A stretch of DNA of 64,000 bases from Chryseobacterium sp. 18061 (GCA_902706205.1 CACSKA010000011.1:102256-166255); one strand, 5' to 3'; shown: positions 8,680 through 18,456, counted from the stretch's first letter. Made by a program: numbers and translations. The notes: generated from the sequence alone by a model not told the origin.

Positions 8680-9705
8680 GTGGGCCCAGTGATGTTAGAC
8701 GTTGAAGGGTATGAGCTGGATGCTGAAGAGCGGGAAATTCTGGCGCATCCGCTGGTGGGTGGGCTTATCCTGTTCACCCGTAACTACCACGATCCGGCGC
8801 AGCTGCGTGAGCTGGTTCGCCAGATCCGCGGTGCGTCCAAAAATAACCTCGTCGTCGCGGTGGATCAGGAAGGTGGACGCGTGCAGCGCTTTCGCGAAGG
8901 GTTCACGCAATTACCGGCCGCGCAATCATTCGCAGAATTGTTAGGGCTGGAACAGGGCGGTGAGCTGGCGAAAGCGGCAGGCTGGCTGATGGCCTCAGAA
9001 ATGATTGCGATGGATATCGACATCAGCTTCGCCCCGGTGCTCGACGTCGGCCACATCAGCGCGGCGATTGGCGAACGTTCTTACCATGCGGATCCGCATA
9101 AAGCGCTGGCGATGGCGCGCCAGTTCATTGACGGTATGCATGATGCAGGTATGAAAACTACCGGTAAACATTTCCCAGGTCACGGTGCGGTAACGGCTGA
9201 TTCCCACAAAGAAACGCCGCAGGACTCGCGCTCAGAAGCGGACATTCGCGCCAAAGACATGGCGGTATTCCAGACGCTGATCACTGAAAATCGTCTCGAT
9301 GCCATCATGCCTGCGCATGTGATTTACAGCGACGTTGACCCGCGTCCGGCCAGCGGTTCACCGCACTGGCTGAAAACCGTGCTGCGTGGCGAACTCGGGT
9401 TTGATGGGGTAATTTTCTCCGACGATTTGTCGATGGAAGGCGCGGCAATCATGGGCAGCTACGCGGAACGCGGTCAGGCATCGCTGGACGCAGGTTGCGA
9501 TATGATCCTTGTCTGCAATAATCGTAAAGGCGCGGTCAGCGTGCTGGATAACCTGTCGCAGATCAAAGCAGAGCGTGTTACAAAATTGTATCATAAAGGT
9601 TCATTTACCCGTCAGGAGCTGATGGATTCCGCTCGCTGGAAGACGGTCAGCGCGCAGCTGAATGAACTGCACGAGCGCTGGCAGGCCCATAAAGCCGCTC
9701 TTTAA
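8680..9705 (+). CDS. nagZ: Beta-N-acetylhexosaminidase NagZ (GH3)
   Basis: 341 residues with a GTG start preceded by AGAGGAAAAT. Cytoplasmic GH3 enzyme that removes GlcNAc from anhydromuropeptides in cell-wall recycling; its products induce AmpC beta-lactamase where AmpR is present. Visible motifs are the mobile-loop KHFPGHGAVTADSH and the catalytic aspartate region GVIFSDDLSMEG. The GTG start reproduces the N-terminus MGPVMLDVEGYEL of E. coli NagZ. The next gene is ycfP, as in E. coli. Confidence 0.97.
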   Translation: MGPVMLDVEGYELDAEEREILAHPLVGGLILFTRNYHDPAQLRELVRQIRGASKNNLVVAVDQEGGRVQRFREGFTQLPAAQSFAELLGLEQGGELAKAAGWLMASEMIAMDIDISFAPVLDVGHISAAIGERSYHADPHKALAMARQFIDGMHDAGMKTTGKHFPGHGAVTADSHKETPQDSRSEADIRAKDMAVFQTLITENRLDAIMPAHVIYSDVDPRPASGSPHWLKTVLRGELGFDGVIFSDDLSMEGAAIMGSYAERGQASLDAGCDMILVCNNRKGAVSVLDNLSQIKAERVTKLYHKGSFTRQELMDSARWKTVSAQLNELHERWQAHKAAL

Positions 9706-9741
9706 CCTCCCGAACGGGATTGGCAGTGTTGTGAGGACGTC

Positions 9742-10284
9742 ATGATTATTTATTTGCACGGTTTCGACTCAAACAGCCCGGGAAATCACGAGAAGGTGCT
9801 GCAACTGCAGTTCATTGACCCGGATGTTCGCCTGATTAGCTACAGCACGCTTCATCCGAAGCATGACATGCAGCATTTGCTCAAAGAAGTGGACAAAATG
9901 TTGCAGCTCAACGCTGACGACCGCCCGCTGATTTGCGGCGTAGGGCTTGGTGGATACTGGGCCGAACGCATCGGTTTCCTGTGCGATATGCGCCAGGTTA
10001 TCTTCAACCCGAACCTGTTCCCCCATGAGAATATGGACGGCAAGATTAACCGCCCGGAAGAGTATGCGGACATTGGCACGAAGTGCGTCAGCAACTTCCG
10101 TGAGAAGAACCGCGATCGCTGCCTGGTTATCCTCTCTCGTCAGGATGAGGCTCTGAACAGCCAGCGCACAGCCGAAGAGTTGCACCATTACTACGAAATA
10201 ATCTGGGACGAAGTGCAGACCCATAAATTCAAGAATATTTCCCCGCATTTGCAGCGCATCAAAGCATTCAAAACCCTCGGCTAA
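9742..10284 (+). CDS. ycfP: UPF0227 alpha/beta-hydrolase-like protein YcfP
   Basis: 180 residues. It starts with the hydrolase-like IIYLHGFDSN and has the elbow GVGLGGYW, where the nucleophile Ser of GxSxG is replaced by Leu, as in the E. coli protein. The sequence therefore suggests a non-catalytic or atypical esterase fold. No function is established. It follows nagZ by 36 bp and is followed by an 11-bp perfect hairpin. Confidence 0.93.
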   Translation: MIIYLHGFDSNSPGNHEKVLQLQFIDPDVRLISYSTLHPKHDMQHLLKEVDKMLQLNADDRPLICGVGLGGYWAERIGFLCDMRQVIFNPNLFPHENMDGKINRPEEYADIGTKCVSNFREKNRDRCLVILSRQDEALNSQRTAEELHHYYEIIWDEVQTHKFKNISPHLQRIKAFKTLG

Positions 10285-10293
10285 TCCCGCTCC

Positions 10294-10323
10294 GGGCCTG
10301 ATGACATCGTGTTCATCAGGCCC
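10294..10323. terminator. Perfect hairpin after ycfP
   Basis: GGGCCTGATGA / TCATCAGGCCC, a perfect 11-bp inverted repeat with an 8-base loop, ten bases past the ycfP stop. No T-run follows, so termination or 3'-end protection is inferred from position. Confidence 0.5.
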
Positions 10324-10372
10324 ACAAACGCCTTGCATCAACTACACTTGCTCAACTTTTGGCCGGGAAAAC

Positions 10373-10386
10373 TTGATTAATATCAA
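10373..10386 (+). promoter_or_regulatory. FNR binding site upstream of ndh
   Basis: TTGAT-TAAT-ATCAA is a perfect match to the FNR consensus TTGAT-N4-ATCAA. In E. coli, ndh is repressed by FNR under anaerobiosis from a site at the equivalent place. The second, upstream FNR site of E. coli is not clear here. Confidence 0.85.
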
Positions 10387-10520
10387 TTTTGGTATGACCA
10401 ATGCACCTCGCGTGATATTCTTCACAATATTGTCAAATTTAATGCTTCTAACTTGTTGTTAATTAAAGGTTATTTTTATAACTTTTAATTAACAATTGGT
10501 TAATAATTTAGGGGGTCACG

Positions 10521-11825
10521 TTGACTACGCCATTGAAAAAGATTGTGATTGTGGGTGGTGGTGCTGGCGGGTTGGAGCTGGCTACTCAACTGGGTAGAAA
10601 GCTTGGCCGTGGCAAAAAAGCAAAAATTACGCTGGTGGACAGAAACCATAGCCATCTGTGGAAACCGCTGTTGCACGAAGTCGCCACCGGTTCACTGGAT
10701 GAAGGTGTGGATGCATTGAGCTATCTGGCTCATGCGCGTAACCATCATTTTCAGTTCCAGCTGGGTTCCGTGGTGGACATTAACCGTGAAACCAAAACGC
10801 TGACGCTGGCGGAGCTGCGCGACGAAAAGGGCGAGCTGCTGATGCCTGAGCGCAAACTGCCGTACGACACGCTGGTGATGGCGCTGGGCAGTACCTCCAA
10901 TGATTTCAACACCCCGGGCGTGAAGGAAAACTGCATTTTCCTCGACAACCCGCATCAGGCGCGCCGTTTCCACCAGGAAATGCTGAACCTGTTCCTGAAG
11001 CACTCCAGCAACCTGGGCGCGAACGGTAAAGTTAACATCGCTATTGTTGGCGGCGGGGCGACCGGCGTTGAGCTGTCTGCGGAGCTGCACAACGCGGTGA
11101 AACAGCTGCACAGCTACGGCTATAAAGGCCTGACTAATGACGCGCTGAACGTCACGCTGGTAGAAGCGGGCGAGCGTATTCTGCCTGCGCTGCCGCCGCG
11201 CATTTCCAGTGCCGCGCACAGCGAGCTGACCAAAATGGGTGTGCGTGTTCTGACGCAGACAATGGTCACCAGCGCCGATGCAGGCGGTCTGCATACCAAA
11301 GACGGCGAATACATCAATGCCGACCTGATGGTGTGGGCGGCAGGTATCAAAGCGCCAGATTTCATGAAAGATATTGGCGGGCTTGAAACCAACCGTATCA
11401 ATCAGCTGGTGGTGGAGCCAACGCTACAGACTACCCGTGATGCGGATATCTATGCCATCGGTGACTGCGCGTCCTGCGCGCGTCCAGAAGGCGGCTTTGT
11501 GCCTCCGCGTGCGCAGGCTGCGCATCAGATGGCAAGCCTGGCGCTGCACAACATTCTGGCGCAGACCAAAGACAAGCCGCTGAAGTCGTACATCTATAAA
11601 GATCACGGCTCACTGGTATCTCTGTCGAACTACTCCACGGTCGGTAGCCTGATGGGTAACCTGATGCGCGGCTCGATGATGGTAGAAGGGCGCATCGCGC
11701 GCTTCGTTTACATCTCGCTGTACCGTATGCACCAGGTCGCGCTGCACGGTTATTTCAAAACGGGGCTGATGATGCTGGTCGGCAGTATTAACCGGGTGAT
11801 TCGCCCGCGTCTGAAACTGCACTAA
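10521..11825 (+). CDS. ndh: Type II NADH:quinone oxidoreductase
   Basis: 434 residues with a TTG start (GGGGGTCACG-TTG) that reproduces the E. coli N-terminus MTTPLKKIVIVGGGAGG. Single-subunit, non-proton-pumping FAD enzyme of the inner-membrane face that passes electrons from NADH to ubiquinone. Two Rossmann motifs are visible: GGGAGGLELATQLG for FAD near residue 13 and IVGGGATGVELSAEL for NADH near residue 180. The C-terminal amphipathic part anchors it to the membrane. A perfect FNR box lies 135 bp upstream. Confidence 0.97.
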   Translation: MTTPLKKIVIVGGGAGGLELATQLGRKLGRGKKAKITLVDRNHSHLWKPLLHEVATGSLDEGVDALSYLAHARNHHFQFQLGSVVDINRETKTLTLAELRDEKGELLMPERKLPYDTLVMALGSTSNDFNTPGVKENCIFLDNPHQARRFHQEMLNLFLKHSSNLGANGKVNIAIVGGGATGVELSAELHNAVKQLHSYGYKGLTNDALNVTLVEAGERILPALPPRISSAAHSELTKMGVRVLTQTMVTSADAGGLHTKDGEYINADLMVWAAGIKAPDFMKDIGGLETNRINQLVVEPTLQTTRDADIYAIGDCASCARPEGGFVPPRAQAAHQMASLALHNILAQTKDKPLKSYIYKDHGSLVSLSNYSTVGSLMGNLMRGSMMVEGRIARFVYISLYRMHQVALHGYFKTGLMMLVGSINRVIRPRLKLH

Positions 11826-11835
11826 GCGCGAAAGT

Positions 11836-11919
11836 GTCCGGCGGCGCTACGCTGTCAGGCCTACGAGTCAGTTCAGGATCTTGATTTGTAGGCCGGATAA
11901 GCGTCAGCGCCATCGGGCA
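11836..11919. repeat. REP/BIME-type repeat pair
   Basis: Two inverted palindromic units (TCCGGCGGCGCTACGCTGTC... and ...GTAGGCCGGATAAGCGTCAGCGCCATCGGGCAC) lie between ndh and ycfJ; the motif GTAGGCCGGATAAG is a REP hallmark. Confidence 0.75.
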
Positions 11920-12047
11920 CAGGTTCAGACTTTTCCTAATCCCACGCTTTCCCCCCGAAAAACCTCTTTTTTTGATCCCAATTCTTATATCCACGTTTCC
12001 TTTCAAATAGCAAAATTGTTACTAACAGCAACAAAGGAGGAACTCCC

Positions 12048-12587
12048 GTGAATAAATCTATGTTGGCGGGTATAGGGATTGGCGTAGCAGCTGCGCTGGG
12101 CGTGGCGGCAGTCGCTAGTCTGAACGTACTCGATCGTGGCCCGCAGTATGCGCAGGTCATTTCTGCAACCCCGATTAAAGAGAGCGTGAAAACGCCGCGT
12201 CAGGAGTGCCGTAACGTTGCGGTCACGCATCGACGTCCGGTCCAGGATGAGAACCGTATAGCGGGCTCGGTGCTGGGCGCGGTAGCCGGTGGGGTAATTG
12301 GTCATCAGTTCGGTGGTGGTCGCGGGAAAGATGTCGCCACCGTGGCAGGTGCGTTGGGTGGAGGTTACGCCGGGAACCAAATCCAGGGCTCAATGCAGAA
12401 TAACGATACCTACACCTCGACGCAGCAGCGCTGCAAAACAGTATATGACAAGTCTGACAAAATGTTGGGTTACGATGTGACCTACAAAATTGGCGATCAG
12501 CAGGGGAAAATTCGTATGGATAAAGATCCAGGCTCTCAGATCCCACTCGATAACAATGGTCAGCTGGTTCTGAATAACAAAGCGTAA
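12048..12587 (+). CDS. ycfJ: Glycine-zipper 2TM domain protein YcfJ
   Basis: 179 residues. An N-terminal hydrophobic segment (about residues 5-27) anchors or exports the protein. A glycine-zipper stretch follows (VLGAVAGGVIGHQFGGGRGK through GALGGGYAGNQIQG, about residues 70-115), related to the SlyB/OmpA-like 2TM domain. The AAAGGAGGAACTCCC ribosome site is strong. Function is unknown; it is envelope-located by prediction. It ends at a good terminator. Confidence 0.92.
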   Translation: MNKSMLAGIGIGVAAALGVAAVASLNVLDRGPQYAQVISATPIKESVKTPRQECRNVAVTHRRPVQDENRIAGSVLGAVAGGVIGHQFGGGRGKDVATVAGALGGGYAGNQIQGSMQNNDTYTSTQQRCKTVYDKSDKMLGYDVTYKIGDQQGKIRMDKDPGSQIPLDNNGQLVLNNKA

Positions 12588-12611
12588 AAAAGCGTTTCGT
12601 TCGTTTTGATT

Positions 12612-12646
12612 AGCCCTTCAATCGCTCAGGCTGAAGGGCTTTTTTT
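12612..12646 (+). terminator. Terminator of ycfJ
   Basis: AGCCCTTCA / TGAAGGGCT, 9-bp stem around a GC-containing loop, followed by TTTTTTT, 24 bp after the ycfJ stop and before the convergent comR. Confidence 0.9.
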
Positions 12647-12661
12647 ATGGCGTTTTGTTTA

Positions 12662-13300
12662 TCAGCTGCTTTTCAGCATCTGCGGCCACAGGCGCATCGT
12701 GGTGTCGGTAATCTGTAATAGCGTCTCAAGGCTGGCGCCTTCGCGGGCGCTGATCGACATCCCTTGCAAAATACAGTTCAGGAACTGCGCCAGCTCGCTA
12801 ATGCACTTATCGGCTGGGATTTCTCCGCGAGTCTGGCGTTGAGTCAGAAACTCACACAGCGTTTTTTCCTGCATCGCATGACGGGACTTAATGGTGTGCG
12901 CTATTTCTTTTGACGACGCAGCAAGCGTCGCGGACGTGTTTATCATAAAGCAGCCCGCAGGGGTGTCTTTGCTGGTAAAACAGGTCGCCACCGCGCTGAA
13001 ATAATCGCGCAGTGCAGCGTCTACGGATTTCTCTTCGCAGAACAGCTGGGCTTCGTGCTTATCCGCAAAGCGCGAGATATACCTGTCCAGAACTGCTCGG
13101 AACAAGCCTTCTTTATTTACAAACTCTGCATACAGCGTAGGCGCTTTTGCCCCCGTCGCTTCGACGAGATCCGCGAGCGATGTGGCTTCATAGCCGTGCT
13201 GCCAGAAGAGTGTCATGGCCTTATCAAGCGCCACTTCCCTGTCGAACACTTTTGGTCGGCCACGGCTTTTTTTTACGCAACTTGCGACTTCAGTTGTCAT
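12662..13300 (-). CDS. comR: TetR-family copper-responsive repressor ComR
   Basis: 212 residues from the ATG at 13300; the longer in-frame upstream extension lacks a TetR-like sequence and is not used. The N-terminal HTH (KAMTLFWQHGYEATSLADLVEATGAKAPTLYAEF, residues about 25-58) is typical of TetR regulators of the AcrR/RutR type. In E. coli ComR (YcfQ) represses the divergent bhsA (comC) gene and is released by copper. The divergent arrangement with bhsA is conserved here. Confidence 0.9.
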   Translation of the reverse strand: MTTEVASCVKKSRGRPKVFDREVALDKAMTLFWQHGYEATSLADLVEATGAKAPTLYAEFVNKEGLFRAVLDRYISRFADKHEAQLFCEEKSVDAALRDYFSAVATCFTSKDTPAGCFMINTSATLAASSKEIAHTIKSRHAMQEKTLCEFLTQRQTRGEIPADKCISELAQFLNCILQGMSISAREGASLETLLQITDTTMRLWPQMLKSS

Positions 13301-13457
13301 GGTGCCGTTGTACCTCTGTGGTGGTGTTAAGCCTTCATTATAAAAACAAACGCACTGCATAACCAGCAACCAAGCGCATAAAATAAAATAATCATATGGT
13401 TATGAAAAATAAGGTATTAATTATTAATATAATAATCATTATAAAAACAATTTGACG

Positions 13458-13473
13458 CGTGACTTAGATCACA
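13458..13473 (+). promoter_or_regulatory. CRP-like site upstream of bhsA
   Basis: CGTGA-CTTAGA-TCACA differs from the CRP consensus TGTGA-N6-TCACA by one base. It lies 74 bp before the bhsA start in the bhsA/comR divergent region. CRP control of this gene is inferred. Confidence 0.5.
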
Positions 13474-13546
13474 TTATGATTTATCTATCGATCGTTAAAT
13501 TAATAATAACGACCTGCGAAAATTCATCTGCATAGGTAAAAAAATC

Positions 13547-13804
13547 ATGAAAAGCATCAAAACCCTGGCCGTAGCCGCTGTTCTGAGTTCTCTGTCATTC
13601 GCAAGTTTCGCTGCTGTAGAAGTGCAGTCCACCCCAGTTGATCAACAAAAAGTGGGTGTGATTTCGGCTGATGCCGGCACGAATCTGAGCTCTCTGGAAG
13701 ACCAGCTGGCGCAGAAAGCCGACGCGATGGGTGCTAAATCATTCCGTATTACCTCAGTTACCGGTCCAAACACCCTCCACGGGACTGCGGTAATTTATAA
13801 ATAA
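13547..13804 (+). CDS. bhsA: DUF1471 stress-response outer-membrane protein BhsA
   Basis: 85 residues with a clear signal peptide (MKSIKTLAVAAVLSSLSFAS, cleavage near FAA-VEV). The mature part is the small DUF1471 (YhcN-like) domain ending HGTAVIYK. BhsA (YcfR/ComC) is induced by many stresses and lowers copper permeability of the outer membrane in E. coli. It is divergent from its repressor gene comR, and a bidirectional terminator follows. Confidence 0.94.
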   Translation: MKSIKTLAVAAVLSSLSFASFAAVEVQSTPVDQQKVGVISADAGTNLSSLEDQLAQKADAMGAKSFRITSVTGPNTLHGTAVIYK

Positions 13805-13848
13805 GGCCCTCCTTATTTAACCCTCGGCAATGCCACTGCCATAAAAAA

Positions 13849-13879
13849 ACACCGCGACATCAGTCGCGGTGTTTTTTTT
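13849..13879. terminator. Bidirectional terminator between bhsA and ldtC
   Basis: ACACCGCGAC-ATCA-GTCGCGGTGT, 10-bp stem, with T8 on the plus side and an A7 tract before it, so it can serve both convergent genes. Confidence 0.9.
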
Positions 13880-13894
13880 ATTACCGATTCGCGA

Positions 13895-14863
13895 TTACAG
13901 ATTGTGAACCGGCGGCTCATCATGGCGGGTGACGTTCACCGGCATCCCGGAACGGACCTCCATCGCATGCTCCATCACCTGCGCATCAGTCTGCGGCGAA
14001 TCCTTGAATGTCGTCATCGTGCCATTCAGGCTAATCGGTAGCACTTTCGGGTCGTCATCAATGTGCTTCGACAGCGGCTGGTGAACTTCCACCAGATGCA
14101 CGCCGCCAGGCTCCACGGACGCTTTAATCGGCGTATTGATAATGTTCACTTTCGTGCCTCGCGTAACCTGTTTGAACAGGGTTTCAATATCGCCATCGCG
14201 CAGTCGAATACAGCCCGAGCTCACGCGCATTCCAATGCCGAAGTCGGCGTTAGTGCCGTGCAGCAGATACACACCGCCGAACGCTGCTAGCCGAATCGCA
14301 TGGTGACCCATTGGGTTTTCCGGCCCGGCAGGCACGACCGCAGGCAAACTTACCCCCATCGCTTTATAACGCGCGCGAATATTAGCCGTTGGCGTCCAGG
14401 TTGGATTGGCGCGTTTATCGGACACCGTGGTTACCATTTCCGGGGTGAGCGTCGTACCGCCCAGTTGGCCAATGCCAATCGGGTAAATGGTGACGCTGTT
14501 TTTACCCGGCGGGTAGTAGTAGAGACGCAGCTCGGCGAGGTTAATCACCATGCCCTGGCGCGGAGCTTCCGGAAGCAGGGTTTGCAGTGGGATAGTCAAC
14601 ACGCTACCCGCACGCGGAACATACGGATCGACACCAGGGTTCGCCTGTAACAGTGCCAAAAATCCGACGTTATATTTTTTGGCAATAGCCTCAAGTGAAC
14701 CGCCGTTATCTTCGACGACGTGATAGCGGTTTTCGCCCACCAGGCGGCTGCCAGGCGGGGGAAGGGGCCAGGTGTTAGCGCGCGCGGGAAGGGCCGCGGC
14801 AAGAGTTGCGACGACTGACAACAGGGTCAGTACGCGCAGGAAACGCGATTGAATCATCATCAC
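13895..14863 (-). CDS. ldtC: L,D-transpeptidase LdtC (YcfS)
   Basis: Up to 322 residues; the start has three consecutive in-frame ATG codons (MMMIQSRFL), so the exact initiator is uncertain by two residues. A signal peptide ends near ARA-NTW, a LysM domain follows (YHVVEDNGGSLEAIAKKYNV), then the YkuD catalytic domain with HGTN and the active-site SSGCIRL cysteine. These enzymes attach Braun lipoprotein to peptidoglycan in the periplasm. The gene sits between bhsA and mfd, as in E. coli. Confidence 0.95.
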   Translation of the reverse strand: MMMIQSRFLRVLTLLSVVATLAAALPARANTWPLPPPGSRLVGENRYHVVEDNGGSLEAIAKKYNVGFLALLQANPGVDPYVPRAGSVLTIPLQTLLPEAPRQGMVINLAELRLYYYPPGKNSVTIYPIGIGQLGGTTLTPEMVTTVSDKRANPTWTPTANIRARYKAMGVSLPAVVPAGPENPMGHHAIRLAAFGGVYLLHGTNADFGIGMRVSSGCIRLRDGDIETLFKQVTRGTKVNIINTPIKASVEPGGVHLVEVHQPLSKHIDDDPKVLPISLNGTMTTFKDSPQTDAQVMEHAMEVRSGMPVNVTRHDEPPVHNL

Positions 14864-15009
14864 AGCACATCCATAACGGTGATTGAGCAGGGAAAACCCT
14901 CATTATGGCGTCAATGCGTGTCTGGATGTTTCAGTGGTTTGCAAAGAGTGTGTAAATTAATGCGCAGTGCAAAGCCCCGGCAGCTTGCGTTGCCGGGGAA
15001 TGTCAGAGG

Positions 15010-18000
15010 TTATGCGATGGCGTTTTCTTCCAGTTGCTGCATAAAGTTGCGCACCCACTCCATACGGTTTTTCCGCTCGGTCAGTTCCTGGAAGAACTTC
15101 AGGCGCGTCGGCCCATCAAGCCGATAATGCTGCGGCTGTTTTTGCAGCAGACCAATCAGCCAGGCCGGGTTGACGTGGTTTTTCTCGTTGAACTCAATCA
15201 CGCCGCCTTTTTCGTTGCCTTCAAGCTTACGAATGCCAAGCTTCTGCGCTTGCTGACGCAAACGGGCGATATCCAGCAGGTTACGCGCGGCATCCGGTAA
15301 CAGGCCAAAGCGGTCGATAAGCTCGACTTTTAGCTCATCCAGCGCCTGCTCGCCTTTGGCGCTGGCGATCCGTTTGTAGAACGACAGCCGCGTGTTGACG
15401 TCAGGAATGAAATCCTCCGGCAGCAGAGACGGCATCCGCAATTCGACTTCCGTTTGCTGGCTGGTCAAATCTTCCAGCGACGGCTCTCGACCTTCTTTCA
15501 ACGCGTCTACCGCATTTTCCAGCAGCTCCATATACAGCGAGAAGCCGATGGTTTCCATCGATCCGCTCTGATCTTCGCCGAGCAGTTCGCCCGCCCCGCG
15601 GATCTCCAGATCGTGCGTCGCCAGCGCAAAACCCGCGCCTAAATCTTCCAATGAGGCGATGGCTTCAAGGCGTTTTTGCGCATCGGTGGTCATTGCTTTC
15701 GGGTGCGGGGTCAGCAGCCAGGCATAGGCCTGATGGTGCGAACGGCCCACGCGGCCCCGCAACTGGTGCAGCTGCGCCAGACCGAAGTGATCCGCACGTT
15801 CGATGATGATGGTGTTGGCGGTTGGAATGTCGATCCCGGTTTCGATAATGGTGGTGCACACCAGCACGTTGAAACGCTGGTGGTGGAAATCGTTCATCAC
15901 GCGTTCCAGTTCGCGTTCACGCATCTGGCCGTGGCCGATGGCAATTCGCGCTTCTGGCACCAGTTCCGCCAGCTTATCTGCCGCTTTCTGAATGTTTTCT
16001 ACGTCATTGAAGAGGTAGTAAACCTGCCCGCCACGTAGGACTTCACGCAGAATCGCTTCACGAACCACCAGCATGTCGTATTCACGCACGAAGGTTTTAA
16101 CCGCCAGACGACGCGCAGGCGGCGTGGCAATAATCGACAGGTCGCGCATACCGCTCATCGCCATATTCAGCGTACGCGGAATCGGCGTAGCGGTCAGAGT
16201 CAAAATGTCGACGTCGGCACGCATCGCTTTGATACGTTCTTTGTGGCGCACGCCAAAACGGTGCTCTTCATCGACGATCAGCAGGCCGAGATCGCGCCAC
16301 TTCACGTCGCTTTGCAGCAGTTTGTGCGTCCCAATCAGAATATCGATTTTCCCCTCGCTGGCCTGTTCCAGAATTTGCGTCTGCTCTTTGGCACTGCGGA
16401 AGCGGGAGAGCATTTCGATGCGCACCGGCCAGTTGGCGAAGCGGTCGCGGAAATTGTCAAAGTGCTGTTGTGCCAGCAGGGTGGTGGGCACCAGCACCGC
16501 CACCTGCTTATTATTTTCTACTGCCAGGAACGCGGCGCGCATAGCGACTTCTGTTTTACCGAAGCCCACGTCGCCGCACACCAGACGGTCCATCGCCAGC
16601 GGCTGGCACATGTCACTCAGCACAGCGTTAATCGCCTGGGCTTGATCCGGCGTGGTTTCAAACGGGAAGGTATCACAGAAAAGTTGGTACTGGTCGCGAT
16701 CGTGTTTAAAGGCAAAGCCCGATTTTGCCGCGCGCTGGGCGTAGATATCCAGCAGTTCTGCGGCTACATCACGTACTTTTTCAGCGGCTTTCTGACGCGC
16801 GCGCGCCCAAACGTCGCCACCCAGTTTATGCAGCGGGGCGTTGTCTTCCGCACCTCCGGCGTAACGGCTGATCAAATGCAGCGACGATACCGGCACGTAC
16901 AACTTGGCGTCGTTAGCGTAGGTGAGCATCAGATACTCACCGGTAATACCCCCGGCTTCGAGAGTGGTCATGCCCGCGTAACGGCCGACGCCATGCTCCA
17001 GATGCACCACTGGCTGACCAGGATGCAGCTCGGCCAGGTTACGAATCAGCGTATCCGGGTTGATGGTGCGACGTGAATCCTGACGACGGCGCGCCACGCG
17101 CTCACCCAGCAGATCGCTTTCGCAAATCAACGCCCGGTTACGCCGCGTGTCGATATAGCCGTGTTCGGCGGAGCCAATCATCAGATAGCGGCCGTTGCCC
17201 TCACACTCATCCAGACGCTGAATGCGTTTTGGCGAGAGTTTAATGCGCGCCAGCAGTTCGCCCAGCGCTTCACGACGCCCTTCACTTTCTACTGAGAAAA
17301 TAACCGGCCCATCGAAGCCTTCGAGGAAGCGACGCAGACTGTCCAGCGGCGCTTTTTGCTGGGCCTGGACCGCGAGATCCGGCAGCTTCTGATAGCCAAG
17401 ATTCACGTTCGCGGCTTTATCGGTGAGCACGTCCGTTTTCAGCTGAATGCGTGGCCATTTTTTTAGCTCGCTGAACAACTCATCGGTGCGCAGCCACAGG
17501 TTTTCAGGCTCCAGCAGCGGACGCATCGGATCAACGCCACGGTTTTCAAAACGTCCACGGGTGTCGGCTTCAAAACGTTGCGCGCTGGCTTCCGGGTCTC
17601 CGGTATTCACCAGCAGCGTATTGGCCGGGAAATAGCTGAACAGGGGCGGTAACGGCTCGCTGAAGAACAGCGGCTGCCAGTATTCGATGCCTGTTGGTAA
17701 CGTGCCTTTGCTCACTTGCTGATAGATGTGTTCCGCGTCGCGTTTAACCTCAAACTTATCGCGCCACTGGCTGCGGAACAGTTCGATGGCAGTTTTGTCG
17801 GTCGGGAACTCGTGCGCAGGCAGAAGATTGATGGCATCGACCTCCTCCAGCGTGCGCTGGGTATCGGCATCAAATAGCCGCAGACTGTCAATTTCGTCAT
17901 CGAAGAAATCCAGACGGTACGGTCGGTCGCTGCCCATCGGGAATAAGTCCAGCAGCGCGCCACGGGTGGCATATTCACCGTGTTCCATGACCTGATCAAC

Positions 18001-18456
18001 ATGACGATAACCCGCGCTGTCGAGCTGTGTCCGCAGCGTATCGCGTGAAAGGCGCTGGCCTTTTTGCATCACCAGCGCATGACCGTGCAGATAGCTGTGC
18101 GGGCATACGCGCTGCATCAGCGTATTCACCGGTACGATCAGCACGCCGCGCTGCATGGTTGGTAGCTGATAGAGCGTCGAAAGGCGCGAGGAGATAATTT
18201 CCTGATGCGGCGAGAAACTGTCGTACGGCAGCGTTTCCCAGTCGGCAAGGTTCATGACCAGTTCGTCGGTAAACTGGGCAATTTCATCTTGCAAACGCAG
18301 GGCATTTTGCATATCGGGGGCGATAAGCACCACCGGGCCACGGTGGCGTTCGATAATCTGAGCAACTTCTGTTGCGCAGGCGGCGCCGGTTAACTCACCG
18401 AGCAGACGCTGCTCGCCCGCCTTCGTCGGTAGGGCGTATCGTTGTTTTTCAGGCAT
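15010..18456 (-). CDS. mfd: Transcription-repair coupling factor
   Basis: 1148 residues, full length. The N-terminal UvrB-homology modules bind UvrA, the RNA-polymerase-interacting CarD-like module contains VVHLEHGVGRYAGM, and the SF2 translocase has Walker A GDVGFGKTEVAMRA, box DEEH (VDEEHRFG), the GTHKLLQ motif and motif VI QLRGRVGRSHHQAY. The C-terminal D7 domain closes the protein. Mfd removes stalled RNA polymerase from lesions and recruits UvrABC. No truncation is seen. Confidence 0.98.
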   Translation of the reverse strand: MPEKQRYALPTKAGEQRLLGELTGAACATEVAQIIERHRGPVVLIAPDMQNALRLQDEIAQFTDELVMNLADWETLPYDSFSPHQEIISSRLSTLYQLPTMQRGVLIVPVNTLMQRVCPHSYLHGHALVMQKGQRLSRDTLRTQLDSAGYRHVDQVMEHGEYATRGALLDLFPMGSDRPYRLDFFDDEIDSLRLFDADTQRTLEEVDAINLLPAHEFPTDKTAIELFRSQWRDKFEVKRDAEHIYQQVSKGTLPTGIEYWQPLFFSEPLPPLFSYFPANTLLVNTGDPEASAQRFEADTRGRFENRGVDPMRPLLEPENLWLRTDELFSELKKWPRIQLKTDVLTDKAANVNLGYQKLPDLAVQAQQKAPLDSLRRFLEGFDGPVIFSVESEGRREALGELLARIKLSPKRIQRLDECEGNGRYLMIGSAEHGYIDTRRNRALICESDLLGERVARRRQDSRRTINPDTLIRNLAELHPGQPVVHLEHGVGRYAGMTTLEAGGITGEYLMLTYANDAKLYVPVSSLHLISRYAGGAEDNAPLHKLGGDVWARARQKAAEKVRDVAAELLDIYAQRAAKSGFAFKHDRDQYQLFCDTFPFETTPDQAQAINAVLSDMCQPLAMDRLVCGDVGFGKTEVAMRAAFLAVENNKQVAVLVPTTLLAQQHFDNFRDRFANWPVRIEMLSRFRSAKEQTQILEQASEGKIDILIGTHKLLQSDVKWRDLGLLIVDEEHRFGVRHKERIKAMRADVDILTLTATPIPRTLNMAMSGMRDLSIIATPPARRLAVKTFVREYDMLVVREAILREVLRGGQVYYLFNDVENIQKAADKLAELVPEARIAIGHGQMRERELERVMNDFHHQRFNVLVCTTIIETGIDIPTANTIIIERADHFGLAQLHQLRGRVGRSHHQAYAWLLTPHPKAMTTDAQKRLEAIASLEDLGAGFALATHDLEIRGAGELLGEDQSGSMETIGFSLYMELLENAVDALKEGREPSLEDLTSQQTEVELRMPSLLPEDFIPDVNTRLSFYKRIASAKGEQALDELKVELIDRFGLLPDAARNLLDIARLRQQAQKLGIRKLEGNEKGGVIEFNEKNHVNPAWLIGLLQKQPQHYRLDGPTRLKFFQELTERKNRMEWVRNFMQQLEENAIA

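Noticed and set aside
16243..17076. Plus-strand 277-codon frame inside mfd
   Set aside because: Antisense shadow of a GC-rich conserved gene; protein has biased composition and no domain.
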